A stretch of 64,000 nt of DNA from Peribacillus asahii (GCF_004006295.1 NZ_CP026095.1:3644001-3708000), one strand, 5' to 3'; positions 20,637-29,753 are shown, numbered from the stretch's first letter. Translations and numbers: made by a program. The notes: generated by a model not told the origin, from the sequence alone.

Positions 20637-21344
20637 TTAGTGCCCACCGAGATAAGCTTTTTTAATTTCCTCACTAGCTGTTAACTCTTCCGCTTCTCCC
20701 GATAACACAATGCTTCCTGTTTCTACAACGTATGCTCGGTCCGCAATCGATAAAGCTAGATTAGCATTTTGTTCAACGAGTAAAATCGTTGTTCCTCCTT
20801 TATTAATTTCTTCTACAATATTAAAAATTTGTTTTACTAATAGGGGAGCTAACCCCATCGAAGGCTCATCAAGAAGTAATAGTCTGGGCCTAGCCATTAA
20901 TGCCCGCCCCATCGCAAGCATTTGCTGTTCGCCGCCCGATAATGTTCCCGACTGCTGTTTAACTCGCTCTAACAATCTTGGAAAAAGCGTATACACTTTC
21001 TCTAAATCTTGCTTAATCCCCGCTTTATCTTTTCGTAAAAAAGCACCTAATTCCAGATTTTCTTCTACAGTCATATTCGCAAATACTCTTCGACCTTCCG
21101 GAACATGCGAGATGCCTAATTTCACAATTGATTGCGCCGCTTTTCCACCAATCGATTCTCCCTCAAATAAAATCTTCCCTTGTTTCGGCTTCAGTAAGCC
21201 CGAAATCGTCTTTAATAACGTACTTTTCCCTGCTCCATTAGCACCAATTAAGGTAACAATTTCTCCTTTGTTAATGTCCATTGAAACTCCGCGTAGTGCT
21301 TGAATGTTCCCATAATACACATTGATATCTTCAATTTTCAACAT
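20637..21344 (-). CDS. livF: Branched-chain amino acid ABC transporter ATPase LivF
   Basis: This 235-aa ATPase energises import of leucine, isoleucine or valine. Walker A GANGAGKST near residue 34, Q-loop, signature LSGGEQQMLAMGRAL near 136, Walker B LLLLDEPSMGLAP and the switch His region LLVEQNANLAL are intact. The start shares the TAATG junction with the livG stop. It is the last gene of the operon. Confidence 0.95.
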   Translation of the reverse strand: MLKIEDINVYYGNIQALRGVSMDINKGEIVTLIGANGAGKSTLLKTISGLLKPKQGKILFEGESIGGKAAQSIVKLGISHVPEGRRVFANMTVEENLELGAFLRKDKAGIKQDLEKVYTLFPRLLERVKQQSGTLSGGEQQMLAMGRALMARPRLLLLDEPSMGLAPLLVKQIFNIVEEINKGGTTILLVEQNANLALSIADRAYVVETGSIVLSGEAEELTASEEIKKAYLGGH

Positions 21345-22126
21345 TATGACACAACCTCCTCACCCAAATACGCTTCAATCACTTTTGGGTTGTTACGAAT
21401 CTCTCCGGGCTTTCCTTCAGCAATGAGCTGGCCGTGATCCAATACATAAATTCGTTCACATACCCCCATTACAAGTGACATATCATGTTCGATTAAAAGG
21501 ACGGTCAAATTAAATTTTTCGCGGATAAAGGCAATTAAGTTCATCAATTCATGTGTTTCCTGCGGGTTCATTCCAGCTGCCGGTTCATCAAGAAGAAGCA
21601 ATTTAGGATTAGCTGCTAACGCACGGGCAATCTCTAAGCGCCGTTGTTGACCATAAGGCAAGTTTTTGGCTAATTCATGTTGATAATGATCTAAATTAAA
21701 GATTTTTAAAAATTCAAGCGCTCTTTCATCCATTTCTTGCTCACCTTTAAAATGAGCTGGGAGGCGTAAAATAGAGCTTATCATACTGTGTTTCGCTAGC
21801 GAATGATAGGCTACTTTTACATTATCAATAACAGACAAGTCGCCGAATAAACGAATATTTTGGAACGTACGACTGATTCCTTTTTGGTTAATTTTATATG
21901 GCGGCAGTTTTCTTAAGTTCTGTCCCTCTAATGAAATACTTCCTTCTGTTGGTACATACACTCCTGTCAATAAGTTGAAGAACGTCGTTTTTCCCGCTCC
22001 ATTTGGTCCAATTAATCCAATTAATTCGCCTGGGTAGAGTTCAACATTCACGTTGGACACAGCCTTTAACCCGCCAAACTGAATCCCGACAGCATCAACT
22101 TTAAGCAATGGTTTGTTCATTGTCAT
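21344..22126 (-). CDS. livG: Branched-chain amino acid ABC transporter ATPase LivG
   Basis: This 260-aa ATPase pairs with LivF. Walker A GPNGAGKTT near residue 37, signature region LPYGQQRRLEIARAL, Walker B LLLLDEPAAGMNP and LLIEHDMSLVM are present, with the LivG-type insertion (YHSLAKHSM...) after the Q-loop and the C-terminal VIEAYLGEE typical of this family. Its start lies 26 bases inside the livM end, with AGGAGG upstream, so translation is coupled. Confidence 0.95.
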   Translation of the reverse strand: MTMNKPLLKVDAVGIQFGGLKAVSNVNVELYPGELIGLIGPNGAGKTTFFNLLTGVYVPTEGSISLEGQNLRKLPPYKINQKGISRTFQNIRLFGDLSVIDNVKVAYHSLAKHSMISSILRLPAHFKGEQEMDERALEFLKIFNLDHYQHELAKNLPYGQQRRLEIARALAANPKLLLLDEPAAGMNPQETHELMNLIAFIREKFNLTVLLIEHDMSLVMGVCERIYVLDHGQLIAEGKPGEIRNNPKVIEAYLGEEVVS

Positions 22127-23063
22127 GCTTGTGGCCTCCTTTACGCTTAAAGAAGCTTGTAAACTCTTTCGTACCTAATAATCCCTGCGGACGATAAATC
22201 ATCATAATAATTAAGACAAGACTATAAATAATCATTCGTGTTTCCGGGTAATCTTGTAGGAAAGTCGTCACAACCGTTAACAAAATAGCCGCTAATACAG
22301 CACCAGATAAGCTGCCTAGACCTCCTAGTACAACAAAAATTAAAATATCAAACGATTTCAAGAAACCAAAGTTCGAAGGCAAAATAATATAAAAATTATG
22401 TGCATACAAGCCTCCAGCAACCCCGGCTAAAAAAGCACCAATCGCAAAAGCAACTACTTTATAGTACGTTGTATTAATCCCCATAGAATCCGCTGCTGTT
22501 TCATCTTCACGAATCGAAATACAGGCGCGGCCATGCGTAGAGCTCGTAAAGTTACGAATAATTAAAATGGTCAAAAGAACGGAGGCAAATACCCATGGCC
22601 ACGTCGTCAAATGGGAAACTTGCATGCCGCTCGCTCCACCAACATAATCAATATTCAGCAGAACAATTCGAACAATCTCTCCGAATCCAAGTGTTGCAAT
22701 CGCTAAATAATCTCCTTTTAGGCGTAAACTTGGGATTCCGATAATTAATCCCGCAAGAGCGGCCATTAGCCCTCCAACTAGTAAGGATACAAAAAACGGC
22801 ATTTCAAGCTTCATAGTCATAATAGCGGATGCATAAGCACCTACCGCCAAAAATCCAGCATGACCAATTGAAAATTGACCTGTAATCCCAATAATTAAAT
22901 GAAGACTTGCCGCTAAGATAATATTAATACCAATTAACATGATTGTATTTTGATAAAAGGGATTTAATAGTCCACCGCTAATCATCGTTTGAATAATGGT
23001 AAAGAAGATACATGATAGCAAAATAGAGAGCCAAAAGCCTTTTGCTCGCTTCAAAATCGTCAT
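22101..23063 (-). CDS. livM: Branched-chain amino acid ABC transporter permease LivM
   Basis: This 320-aa permease has about ten membrane segments and the LivM hallmark GHAGFLAVGAYASA near residue 68, GDYLAIATLGFGEI near 137, and ISIREDETAADSMGIN, the coupling loop that contacts the ATPases. ATG follows AGGAGGGACAAGGCG. The tail is basic (FFKRKGGHKHD). Intact, unlike livH just upstream. Confidence 0.95.
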   Translation of the reverse strand: MTILKRAKGFWLSILLSCIFFTIIQTMISGGLLNPFYQNTIMLIGINIILAASLHLIIGITGQFSIGHAGFLAVGAYASAIMTMKLEMPFFVSLLVGGLMAALAGLIIGIPSLRLKGDYLAIATLGFGEIVRIVLLNIDYVGGASGMQVSHLTTWPWVFASVLLTILIIRNFTSSTHGRACISIREDETAADSMGINTTYYKVVAFAIGAFLAGVAGGLYAHNFYIILPSNFGFLKSFDILIFVVLGGLGSLSGAVLAAILLTVVTTFLQDYPETRMIIYSLVLIIMMIYRPQGLLGTKEFTSFFKRKGGHKHDNEQTIA

Positions 23064-23076
23064 CGCCTTGTCCCTC

Positions 23077-23954
23077 CTATACTTTTTCTTTTTTATTTTT
23101 TCCGAATAAGCCTTGTGGTCTAAAGATGAGGATTAAGATAAGGACAACAAATGCTACACCATCACGCCATAAGGAAAATCCAGCTGCGCTTACTAACGCT
23201 TCAATCACCCCTAAAAGTAATCCCCGACCATGGCGCCAGGTATAATCCCAATCCCACCAAGGACAGCCGCAACAAACGCTTTTAGTCCAGGAATGATTCC
23301 CATTAAAGGCTCGATTTTAATATAATAAATACCAAAGATAACACCGGCTGCACCCGCTAAGGCAGAGCCAATCGCAAATGTCGCCGAAATCGTGTTATTT
23401 ACATTAATGCCCATTAATCTTGCCGCATCGGCATCAAAAGAGACAGCACGCATCGCTTTTCCGATTTTTGTTTTATGTACAACAAATTGCAAAATAATCA
23501 TTAATACAATCGCAACAAAGAAAATTAATAGGGACTGGCTACTAATTGAAACGCCTAAAATATCAATCTTGCTCGTTGGCATAACATCTTTTGGATAGGC
23601 TTCCGGTTGCGCACCGCGAATATAAATCATCCCATATTCGATAAGCAAGGACACACCAATTGCTGTAATCAATGCAGCAATTCTCGTCGCATTTCGCAAA
23701 GGTTTATACGCAATTCTCTCGATGAGTACTCCAAAGATGGCACAGACAATCATAGAGATCAATAAAGCTGGTAAAAAAGGTAACTCTAAAATAGTAATAG
23801 AATAAAAACCGACAAATGCCCCAACCATAAATACATCCCCATGGGCAAAGTTAATCAACTTAACAATCCCATATACCATCGTATAGCCGAGGGCAATGAG
23901 GGCGTATATGCTGCCTAGTGAAAGTCCGTTCACAAGCTGTTGAATCAGTTCCAT
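23077..23954 (-). pseudogene. livH: LivH permease, frameshifted by one base (or sequencing error)
   Basis: Codons 1-244 encode a normal LivH (GYTMVYGIVKLINFAHGDVFM near residue 23; the coupling loop FDADAARLMGINV), then the frame ends after GAMVGDYF at 23211. The remaining conserved C-terminus (LLLGVIEALVSAAG, then IFRPQGLFGK) continues in another frame down to a TAG at 23077. Adding one G to the G4 run (plus-strand C4 at 23222-23225) restores GAMVGGLLLGVIE and a protein of about 292 aa, the family length. Either a base was lost in a homopolymer or the assembly is wrong there; without LivH the transporter would lack one permease. Confidence 0.9.
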
Positions 23955-24038
23955 GATTTTGAACCTCCTTTATTATGATGATGGTTTTTTCAAACCCGAA
24001 ATAGGAGGCCATTTCGCCCCCCCTACTCCGTCAATCTC

Positions 24039-25226
24039 TTATTCAGGATCGATTTTTGTCTTGAATTGTTGTTCTCCGTTTACAAATTCAAGAATAGAAG
24101 CGGATTTAATTGGATTATGTTTATCGTCTAATGTAAATGTACCTGATACTAGTTCAAGATCTTTTGTCGCTTCAAGTGCTTCTTTAATTTTTACAGAATC
24201 CGCTGAGCCAGCGCGCTTAATCGCATCCGCTAAGAAATAACCCGTGTCATAGCCTAGAGCGTTGAACGCATCCGGTGATTTATCTTTATACTTTGCTTTA
24301 AACGCTTTTACAAAATTCTGAATTTTCTCATCGGGATCACCTGAGGAATAATGATTTGTAATAAAGGTGTTATTTAAAGCGTCTGCACCGGCAATTTCAA
24401 CAAGCTTAGGAGAATCCCAGCCGTCTCCACCCATAAACGGTACGTCTAATCCGGCTTCACGAGCTTGTTTTACAATTAGGCCAGCCTCTTCGTAATAACC
24501 AGGAAGGAAAACAAAGTCTGGTTTCGCTGATTTAATTCGCGTTAGTGTTGCACGGAAATCTGTATCTTTTGCAACATACGCTTCTTCAGCTACAATTTTG
24601 CCACCGTTTGCTTTAAATTGCTCAATAAACGCTTTTGCTAAGCCTTTGGAGTAATCGCTTGCACTATCAATATAAACTGCTGCACTCTTCGCCTTTACTT
24701 CTTTCGTTGCAAAGTTTGCGGCTACTGTTCCTTGGAACGGATCAATAAAGCTTGTTCTAAAAATGAAATCATTTAATTTTCCATCTTTAAATGTAATATC
24801 TGGGCTTGTCCCGCTTGGTGAGATAACCGGTGTTTGACTATCTTGTGCAATTTGCACCTGTGCAATCGTATTCCCGCTTGTCGCCGCTCCAATAATGACC
24901 GCTACCTTATCTTGTGAGGTAAGCTTTAATGCTGCGCTTGTCGATTCAGCGGCTTCCGATTTATTATCAACGGTCGTAAGCTCAATTTTCTTGCCATCAA
25001 TGCCTTCCTTATTAATTTCCTCCAGTGCCAGTTCAAGCCCTTCTAAAACCGATTGCCCATATGAAGCAACACCGCCGGATAGCTCAAGATTAGCTCCAAC
25101 TTTAATCGTTTCTTCTTTACCTGTAGAAGAATTACTTGCCTTTTCATCCGAGCCGGAACAACCAGCTAGTACCCCTGCCGCTAGTGATAGGGACATAAAT
25201 ATTCCCGCTAGCTTTTTCTTTTTCAT
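24039..25226 (-). CDS. livJ: Branched-chain amino acid ABC transporter substrate-binding lipoprotein LivJ
   Basis: This 395-aa binding protein begins MKKKKLAGIF with a lipobox LAGC near residue 22, followed by a Ser-rich linker and a two-lobed periplasmic-binding type I fold (GANLELSGGVASYG, ATSGNTIAQVQIAQ, NALGYDTGYFLADAIKRAGS). It would be tethered outside the membrane and pass amino acids to LivHM. ATG at 25226 lies after GGGGGGATTTTTGC. It heads the livJHMGF operon and is preceded by two inverted repeats. Confidence 0.95.
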   Translation of the reverse strand: MKKKKLAGIFMSLSLAAGVLAGCSGSDEKASNSSTGKEETIKVGANLELSGGVASYGQSVLEGLELALEEINKEGIDGKKIELTTVDNKSEAAESTSAALKLTSQDKVAVIIGAATSGNTIAQVQIAQDSQTPVISPSGTSPDITFKDGKLNDFIFRTSFIDPFQGTVAANFATKEVKAKSAAVYIDSASDYSKGLAKAFIEQFKANGGKIVAEEAYVAKDTDFRATLTRIKSAKPDFVFLPGYYEEAGLIVKQAREAGLDVPFMGGDGWDSPKLVEIAGADALNNTFITNHYSSGDPDEKIQNFVKAFKAKYKDKSPDAFNALGYDTGYFLADAIKRAGSADSVKIKEALEATKDLELVSGTFTLDDKHNPIKSASILEFVNGEQQFKTKIDPE

Positions 25227-25272
25227 GCAAAAATCCCCCCAACATCTTTTGTAAAAAAACACATATTAACCA

Positions 25273-25296
25273 AATATTTACAAATAAGTAAATATT
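25273..25296. promoter_or_regulatory. Perfect palindrome in the liv operon leader, candidate operator
   Basis: AATATTTAC-AAATAA-GTAAATATT: 9-bp perfect arms with a 6-bp centre, 47 bp upstream of the livJ ATG. The size and position fit a dimeric repressor or an AT-rich CodY-like target, though it does not match the CodY consensus well. No terminator-type U-run follows. Confidence 0.45.
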
Positions 25297-25333
25297 AAAA
25301 ATATTCTACCTTAAAAACTTAATTACGTCTATA

Positions 25334-25364
25334 CCCCTATTGTTTTTTTCTATCAAAATAGGGG
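25334..25364. repeat. CCCCTATT/AATAGGGG inverted repeat upstream of livJ
   Basis: Eight-base perfect arms around a 15-base T/A-rich loop, 108 bp upstream of livJ. It could fold in a leader RNA or be a DNA site. It follows the yrvM terminator, so it belongs to the liv upstream region. Confidence 0.35.
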
Positions 25365-25476
25365 AAACAAGGAATTCCATATGAACTTTTTCATTAGAAA
25401 TACTATTCTCTAGCTCATCTACAAATCCAGTTTTATTATTGAACACTAATATTTACGAATCTTTTTCAAATAAAAA

Positions 25477-25502
25477 AACTGACCCTGCTTATAGAGTCAG
25501 TT
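25477..25502 (-). terminator. Terminator of yrvM
   Basis: AACTGAC and GTCAGTT with a 12-base loop and a run of seven T residues on the minus strand, nine bases after the yrvM stop. Confidence 0.85.
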
Positions 25503-25511
25503 CAACTATAT

Positions 25512-26279
25512 TTATTTCTCGTCGCTTACACGGCGAATATCAATATCACGAACGATATCTCGAACTACCCAGCTTGCGGAAATTAATCCTGCCACTGAAG
25601 GAACAAATGCATTGGATGATGGCGGCATTTTCGCTTTACGAATTTTTGCCTCATCGTTACCAACCACTTTTCGAACATCTTCACGAATGACAATTGGACT
25701 TTCATCAGAGAAGACAACAGGAATCCCTTTTGTAATGCCTTCTTTACGAAGTTTGGTACGAATCACTTTCGCCAGCGGATCGGTATGTGTTTTAGAAATA
25801 TCCGCAATTTGAAAACGAGTTGGATCCATTTTATTGGCAGCACCCATGCTGGAAATCATCTTGATATTACGCTTTAAACATTCTTTCATCAAATGTATTT
25901 TATACATAATCGTATCAGACGCATCAATGACATAATCTAAGCCATAGCTGAAAAACTGTTCATATGTTTCTTCTGTATAAAACATTTTTAAAGCAATAAC
26001 TTCACAGTCTGGATTAATTTCTTTTACGCGGTCGCGCATCAATTCAACCTTTTGCTGTCCAACTGTTGAAAGCAGGGCATGAATTTGTCGATTAACATTT
26101 GTAATATCTACATCATCTTTATCGACTAAAACAAGACGTCCAACACCGGAACGTGCTAAGGCCTCTGCTGCAAACGAGCCGACTCCGCCAATACCGAGTA
26201 CAGCGACCGTTGAATTTTTTAATAAGTTTAAGCCTTCCTGGCCTAAAGCTAATTCATTTCGCGAAAATTGGTGCAACAT
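25512..26279 (-). CDS. yrvM: tRNA threonylcarbamoyladenosine dehydratase (TcdA/YrvM)
   Basis: This 255-aa E1/ThiF-like enzyme converts t6A37 of tRNA to cyclic ct6A using ATP. Seen: Rossmann nucleotide-binding GIGGVGSFAAEALARSG near residue 29, LVDKDDVDITNVNRQ, the adenylation region, ASDTIMYKIHLMKEC, and C-terminal VPSVAGLISASWVVRDI. ATG at 26279 is preceded by TTGGAG; an upstream in-frame TTG overlaps this RBS. In B. subtilis yrvM lies between aspS and rarA; here the M20 gene separates it from the 6S RNA, and the liv operon lies behind it. Confidence 0.93.
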   Translation of the reverse strand: MLHQFSRNELALGQEGLNLLKNSTVAVLGIGGVGSFAAEALARSGVGRLVLVDKDDVDITNVNRQIHALLSTVGQQKVELMRDRVKEINPDCEVIALKMFYTEETYEQFFSYGLDYVIDASDTIMYKIHLMKECLKRNIKMISSMGAANKMDPTRFQIADISKTHTDPLAKVIRTKLRKEGITKGIPVVFSDESPIVIREDVRKVVGNDEAKIRKAKMPPSSNAFVPSVAGLISASWVVRDIVRDIDIRRVSDEK

Positions 26280-26388
26280 TATTCTCAACTCCAATAAAAT
26301 TACTTATAAAGTCAAGAATATAACATAACTACAGTACATGACAAGTTAAAATGAAAAGCCAGCCTATCGGAATGATTCCCGCTCTAAA

Positions 26389-27522
26389 TTATTCCGACAG
26401 CTTTTGGATAACAGTCGCTAATAATAACGTTCGTTCCAATAAACTCGAGATGACTAAATACTCCTCTTCACTATGAAAGAAACCACCAATTGGCCCGAGC
26501 CCATCAATCGTCGCCACCCCCATAGCAGATGTAAGGCAAGCATCTGAACTTCCACCTGTCGCCGTATCTGTAATCGTTAAACCAAGCTCCTGCCCCGCCT
26601 GCTTAATTACGGATAGCAGAGCCTCTGTTCTTTGGCTTTTTTCCATTGGAATTCTCTCTATTTTCCCGATTACATTTGTTTTTGTCCCAGCAATATAATT
26701 TGTTGCACAAATTTTTTCAATTTGTTCTTTCAAAGGATTGATTTGTTTCTTTTGTGAAATACGAACATCCACCTGAGCAGAAGCTTCAGCTGCTATAGTA
26801 TTGGCAGCAGTTCCACCTTGTATAAGACCAACGTTTACACTAATTCCTTCTTCATGATTCGTCAATTGTTGAAGTTTAATTACTTTATAAGCCAGTTCCT
26901 CAATGGCACTATGACCTTTTTCTGGCTCAATCCCGGAATGGGCTGCTTTACCCTCTACAAAAATTTTAAACTGCCCTCCCCCTCTTCTCGCTGTTACAAT
27001 TGAACCATCCGGACGTGCCGCCTCTAAAATTAAAGCATATTTTTTATTGATAGCCTGATTCATAATAAGCGACCTAGAGGTTGGAGACCCAAGCTCTTCA
27101 TCACTATTTAAAACAATCTGAACGTTCTGGTATCCCTTTTTTCCTTTCTGCTTCATGCAGGTTAGTGCATAGACTAACTCCACTAAGCTTGCCTTCATAT
27201 CAATTACACCCGGACCATATGCACAGCCGTCCTTCATTGTAAATGGCCGTCTTTTTGCCGTTCCTTCTGGAAAGACTGTATCCATATGACCAATAATGAT
27301 AATTTCAGGTTGTACAGCATCACGATGTTGGATAACTAGATGATTGCCATGCGCTTTTTCTTCTACTACCTCTACGATAAAACCAAGACGCTCAAATTTT
27401 ACTTTTAGTAACCCGCTTATTTCATCAATCCCCGACTTTATGTGAGAACCGCTATCTATATTTACGATTTGTTCTAAAAAATGAAGCATTTCTTGTTTCT
27501 TTGCGTTCAATAGATCCTTCAA
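26389..27522 (-). CDS. M20 family metallopeptidase, carboxypeptidase G2-like
   Basis: The enzyme is about 377 aa. Dinuclear zinc ligands are all visible: His and Asp in IGHMDTVFPEG (near residue 79), Asp in GVIDMKAS, paired Glu in NSDEELGS, Glu/Asp in EAARPDG, and a C-terminal His in GGFFHSEEEY. The lid/dimerisation domain contains GKAAHSGIEPEKGHSAI. This set fits the CPG2-type amidohydrolases that release C-terminal Glu or process N-acyl amino acids; substrate unknown. Start unclear: TTG at 27522 has GAGTGGG upstream, GTG at 27543 has no RBS. The three phased motifs at 27632-27687 lie upstream. Confidence 0.85.
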   Translation of the reverse strand: MKDLLNAKKQEMLHFLEQIVNIDSGSHIKSGIDEISGLLKVKFERLGFIVEVVEEKAHGNHLVIQHRDAVQPEIIIIGHMDTVFPEGTAKRRPFTMKDGCAYGPGVIDMKASLVELVYALTCMKQKGKKGYQNVQIVLNSDEELGSPTSRSLIMNQAINKKYALILEAARPDGSIVTARRGGGQFKIFVEGKAAHSGIEPEKGHSAIEELAYKVIKLQQLTNHEEGISVNVGLIQGGTAANTIAAEASAQVDVRISQKKQINPLKEQIEKICATNYIAGTKTNVIGKIERIPMEKSQRTEALLSVIKQAGQELGLTITDTATGGSSDACLTSAMGVATIDGLGPIGGFFHSEEEYLVISSLLERTLLLATVIQKLSE

Positions 27523-27631
27523 GATGCCCACTCTTCTCTTCACTTGTTATCGTTATTATATATGTACGAAAGTTTACCAGGAATGTGCTGTTATATTATG
27601 ATTATTTACTTTTATCTACTATATTAACTCG

Positions 27632-27687
27632 TTTACCTGTTAAATTGATATATTTACCTGCCAATGGCAGTACTTTACCCGTTAAAT
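27632..27687. promoter_or_regulatory. Three TTTACCYG motifs at exact 21-bp spacing
   Basis: TTTACCTGTTAAAT (27632), TTTACCTGCCAAT (27653) and TTTACCCGTTAAAT (27674) recur every 21 bp, two helical turns, about 110-165 bp upstream of the M20 peptidase start and downstream of the 6S RNA terminator. This is the geometry of a regulator array on one face of DNA. No palindromic symmetry within units. Confidence 0.45.
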
Positions 27688-27691
27688 GCAA

Positions 27692-27715
27692 AAAACCCTA
27701 CGTATGTAGGGTTTT
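27692..27715 (-). terminator. Terminator of the 6S RNA gene
   Basis: AAAACCCTAC-ATAC-GTAGGGTTTT: a 10-bp stem with tetraloop and TTTTTT on the minus strand, 12 bp after the 6S RNA 3' end. Confidence 0.88.
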
Positions 27716-27727
27716 ACATTCATGATT

Positions 27728-27919
27728 AAGAGGTCCCAATTATGCCGTTTGTGCCCTTGTTTTGAACCCGCTCTCCGCAGGTGGGTGCTCTGTTCTAAAC
27801 GATTGTAAGTCCTCTCAAGGAGGCATGTACGCGGCTTAGAAACTTGGGAGCTCCCTTAACTATAAGTGTTCGGTCAAAACTTATAGGTTTGGAAACGTAC
27901 ACATCAGGACTCTCTCTTA
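27728..27919 (-). ncRNA. ssrSA: 6S RNA (BsrA/SsrSA type)
   Basis: 6S RNA binds the housekeeping RNA polymerase and represses it by mimicking an open promoter. The minus-strand segment upstream of yrvM and downstream of aspS is where B. subtilis encodes bsrA. The ends pair (AAGAGAGUCC with GGACCUCUU, one bulge), the 5' arm carries GUUUUGACCGAACACUU, and the whole is about 190 nt. It has its own promoter and terminator. The ends are estimated from pairing. Confidence 0.88.
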
Positions 27920-27928
27920 CTTGGAAAT

Positions 27929-27958
27929 ATCATACCATATTGCTTTTGTCTGTTTCAA
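27929..27958 (-). promoter_or_regulatory. Sigma-A promoter of 6S RNA
   Basis: On the minus strand TTGAAA (rc 27953-27958) and TATGAT (rc 27929-27934) are separated by 18 bp, placing the start about 7-9 bp downstream at 27920-27922, right at the predicted 6S 5' end. Confidence 0.75.
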
Positions 27959-27968
27959 GCGATATTGG

Positions 27969-29741
27969 TTATGATTTTTTCGAAGGTGTAATCGCTAAAT
28001 TCAATTCTTTTAGCTGCGCTGGACTTACCGTACTTGGTGCCGCTGTTAACAGGTCGCTTGCGCTTGCTGTTTTTGGGAACGCAATTGTATCACGTAAGTT
28101 TGTACGACCTGCAAGCAGCATCACTAAACGGTCTAAACCAAGAGCAATTCCACCATGTGGAGGTGTTCCGTATTCGAAGGCATCCAATAAGAAACCAAAC
28201 TGCTCTTTTGCTTCTTCTTCAGAGAAACCAAGTGCTGTGAACATACGCTCTTGAACATCGCGTTCAAAAATACGCAGAGATCCACCGCCAAGTTCATAAC
28301 CATTCAAGACAATGTCATACGCTTGAGCGCGTACTTCTTGTGGCTGACTTTCTAATTTATCTAAGTCCTCACGGAATGGCATTGTGAATGGATGATGTGC
28401 TGCTGTGTAACGTTTTTCATCTTCATTGTACTCAAGAAGCGGCCAATCTGTCACCCAAAGGAAGTTGAATGCAGATTCATCAATTAAGCCGCGTTCTTTC
28501 GCAAGCTTCACACGAAGAGCCCCAAGTGTGTCCGCTACAATGCTTTTCTTATCGGCACAGAACATGATAATATCGCCAACTTCAGCTTTCACAGTTTGGA
28601 TTAACGCTTCTTCAAGTTCACCGAAGAATTTCGCGATTGGTCCTTTTAAACCGTCCTCTTCAACTTTTAACCAAGCAAGACCTTTTGCACCGTAAATTGC
28701 TGCAAATTCTGCGTAAGCATCCATTTCTTTACGAGAGTAGTCCGCAGCTCCGCCTTTGACTACGATTGCTTTTACTTGGCCGCCTTTTTCAAGAGCACCT
28801 GTAAATACTTTTAAGCTGCTTTGTTTCGCCACTTCAGCAATATCAATAAGTTCCATGCCGAAGCGAGTATCCGGTTTATCTGAACCATAACGATTCATCG
28901 CATCATCATATGTGATACGAGGGAATGGAAGTGTCACATCTAAGCCTTTTACTTCTTTCATCACTTTAGCCATCATGTTTTCTGTCATAGACATAATATC
29001 TTCTTGGCTCATGAAGCTTGTCTCAATATCGATTTGTGTGAATTCAGGTTGTCTGTCAGCTCGTAAATCTTCATCACGGAAACAACGAGCTACTTGATAG
29101 TAACGTTCAAATCCAGATACCATCAATAATTGTTTAAATAATTGCGGTGATTGCGGCAGGGCATAGAATTCCCCTTCATGAACACGGCTCGGTACTAAAT
29201 AATCACGTGCTCCTTCTGGTGTACTTTTTGTTAAAATTGGTGTTTCAATGTCTAGGAATCCTTCGCTATCTAAATAGTTGCGGATTGCTTTTGTCGCTTT
29301 ATGGCGCATGTTTAATGTTTCAAACATCGCTGGACGACGTAAATCTAAATAACGATATTTCAAACGAACATCTTCAGATACATCCGTATTTCCATCGATA
29401 GCAAATGGAGGAGTTTTCGCTTCGTTAATAATCGTAATATTTTCAACTTGTACTTCAATTGTACCTGTTGCAATATTTGGATTCACCGTTGTTTCATCAC
29501 GTTTTACAACCGTTCCTTGCACATCAAGAACGTATTCGTTACGAACTTTCTCAGCAATCGCTAAGCTTTCCGCTGATACATCTGGGTTGAACACAATTTG
29601 AACAACGCCTGTACGGTCACGCAGATCAATAAAAATTAATCCACCTAAATCACGTCGCTTTTGAGCCCATCCTTTTAATGTTACTTTTTCACCAATTGCT
29701 GTTTCTAAAACTTCTCCACAGAAGTATGATCTACCAAACAT
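27969..29741 (-). CDS. aspS: Aspartyl-tRNA synthetase
   Basis: This 590-aa class IIb synthetase has an N-terminal OB-fold anticodon-binding domain ([24 protein letters not shown]), motif 2 region [23 protein letters not shown], the bacterial GAD insertion (residues about 300-415), and motif 3 [13 protein letters not shown] near residue 530. AAGGAGG precedes the ATG. Twelve bases separate it from the hisS stop, so both lie under the T-box of hisS. Confidence 0.98.
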   Translation of the reverse strand: MFGRSYFCGEVLETAIGEKVTLKGWAQKRRDLGGLIFIDLRDRTGVVQIVFNPDVSAESLAIAEKVRNEYVLDVQGTVVKRDETTVNPNIATGTIEVQVENITIINEAKTPPFAIDGNTDVSEDVRLKYRYLDLRRPAMFETLNMRHKATKAIRNYLDSEGFLDIETPILTKSTPEGARDYLVPSRVHEGEFYALPQSPQLFKQLLMVSGFERYYQVARCFRDEDLRADRQPEFTQIDIETSFMSQEDIMSMTENMMAKVMKEVKGLDVTLPFPRITYDDAMNRYGSDKPDTRFGMELIDIAEVAKQSSLKVFTGALEKGGQVKAIVVKGGAADYSRKEMDAYAEFAAIYGAKGLAWLKVEEDGLKGPIAKFFGELEEALIQTVKAEVGDIIMFCADKKSIVADTLGALRVKLAKERGLIDESAFNFLWVTDWPLLEYNEDEKRYTAAHHPFTMPFREDLDKLESQPQEVRAQAYDIVLNGYELGGGSLRIFERDVQERMFTALGFSEEEAKEQFGFLLDAFEYGTPPHGGIALGLDRLVMLLAGRTNLRDTIAFPKTASASDLLTAAPSTVSPAQLKELNLAITPSKKS

Positions 29742-29753
29742 CTTAGTTCCTCC

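Noticed and set aside
23955..24038. GC-rich hairpin between livJ and livH as a full terminator
   Set aside because: The stem (CGAAAT/ATTTCG) is short and not followed by a U-run; at most it lowers expression of the downstream genes, as is usual after binding-protein genes.
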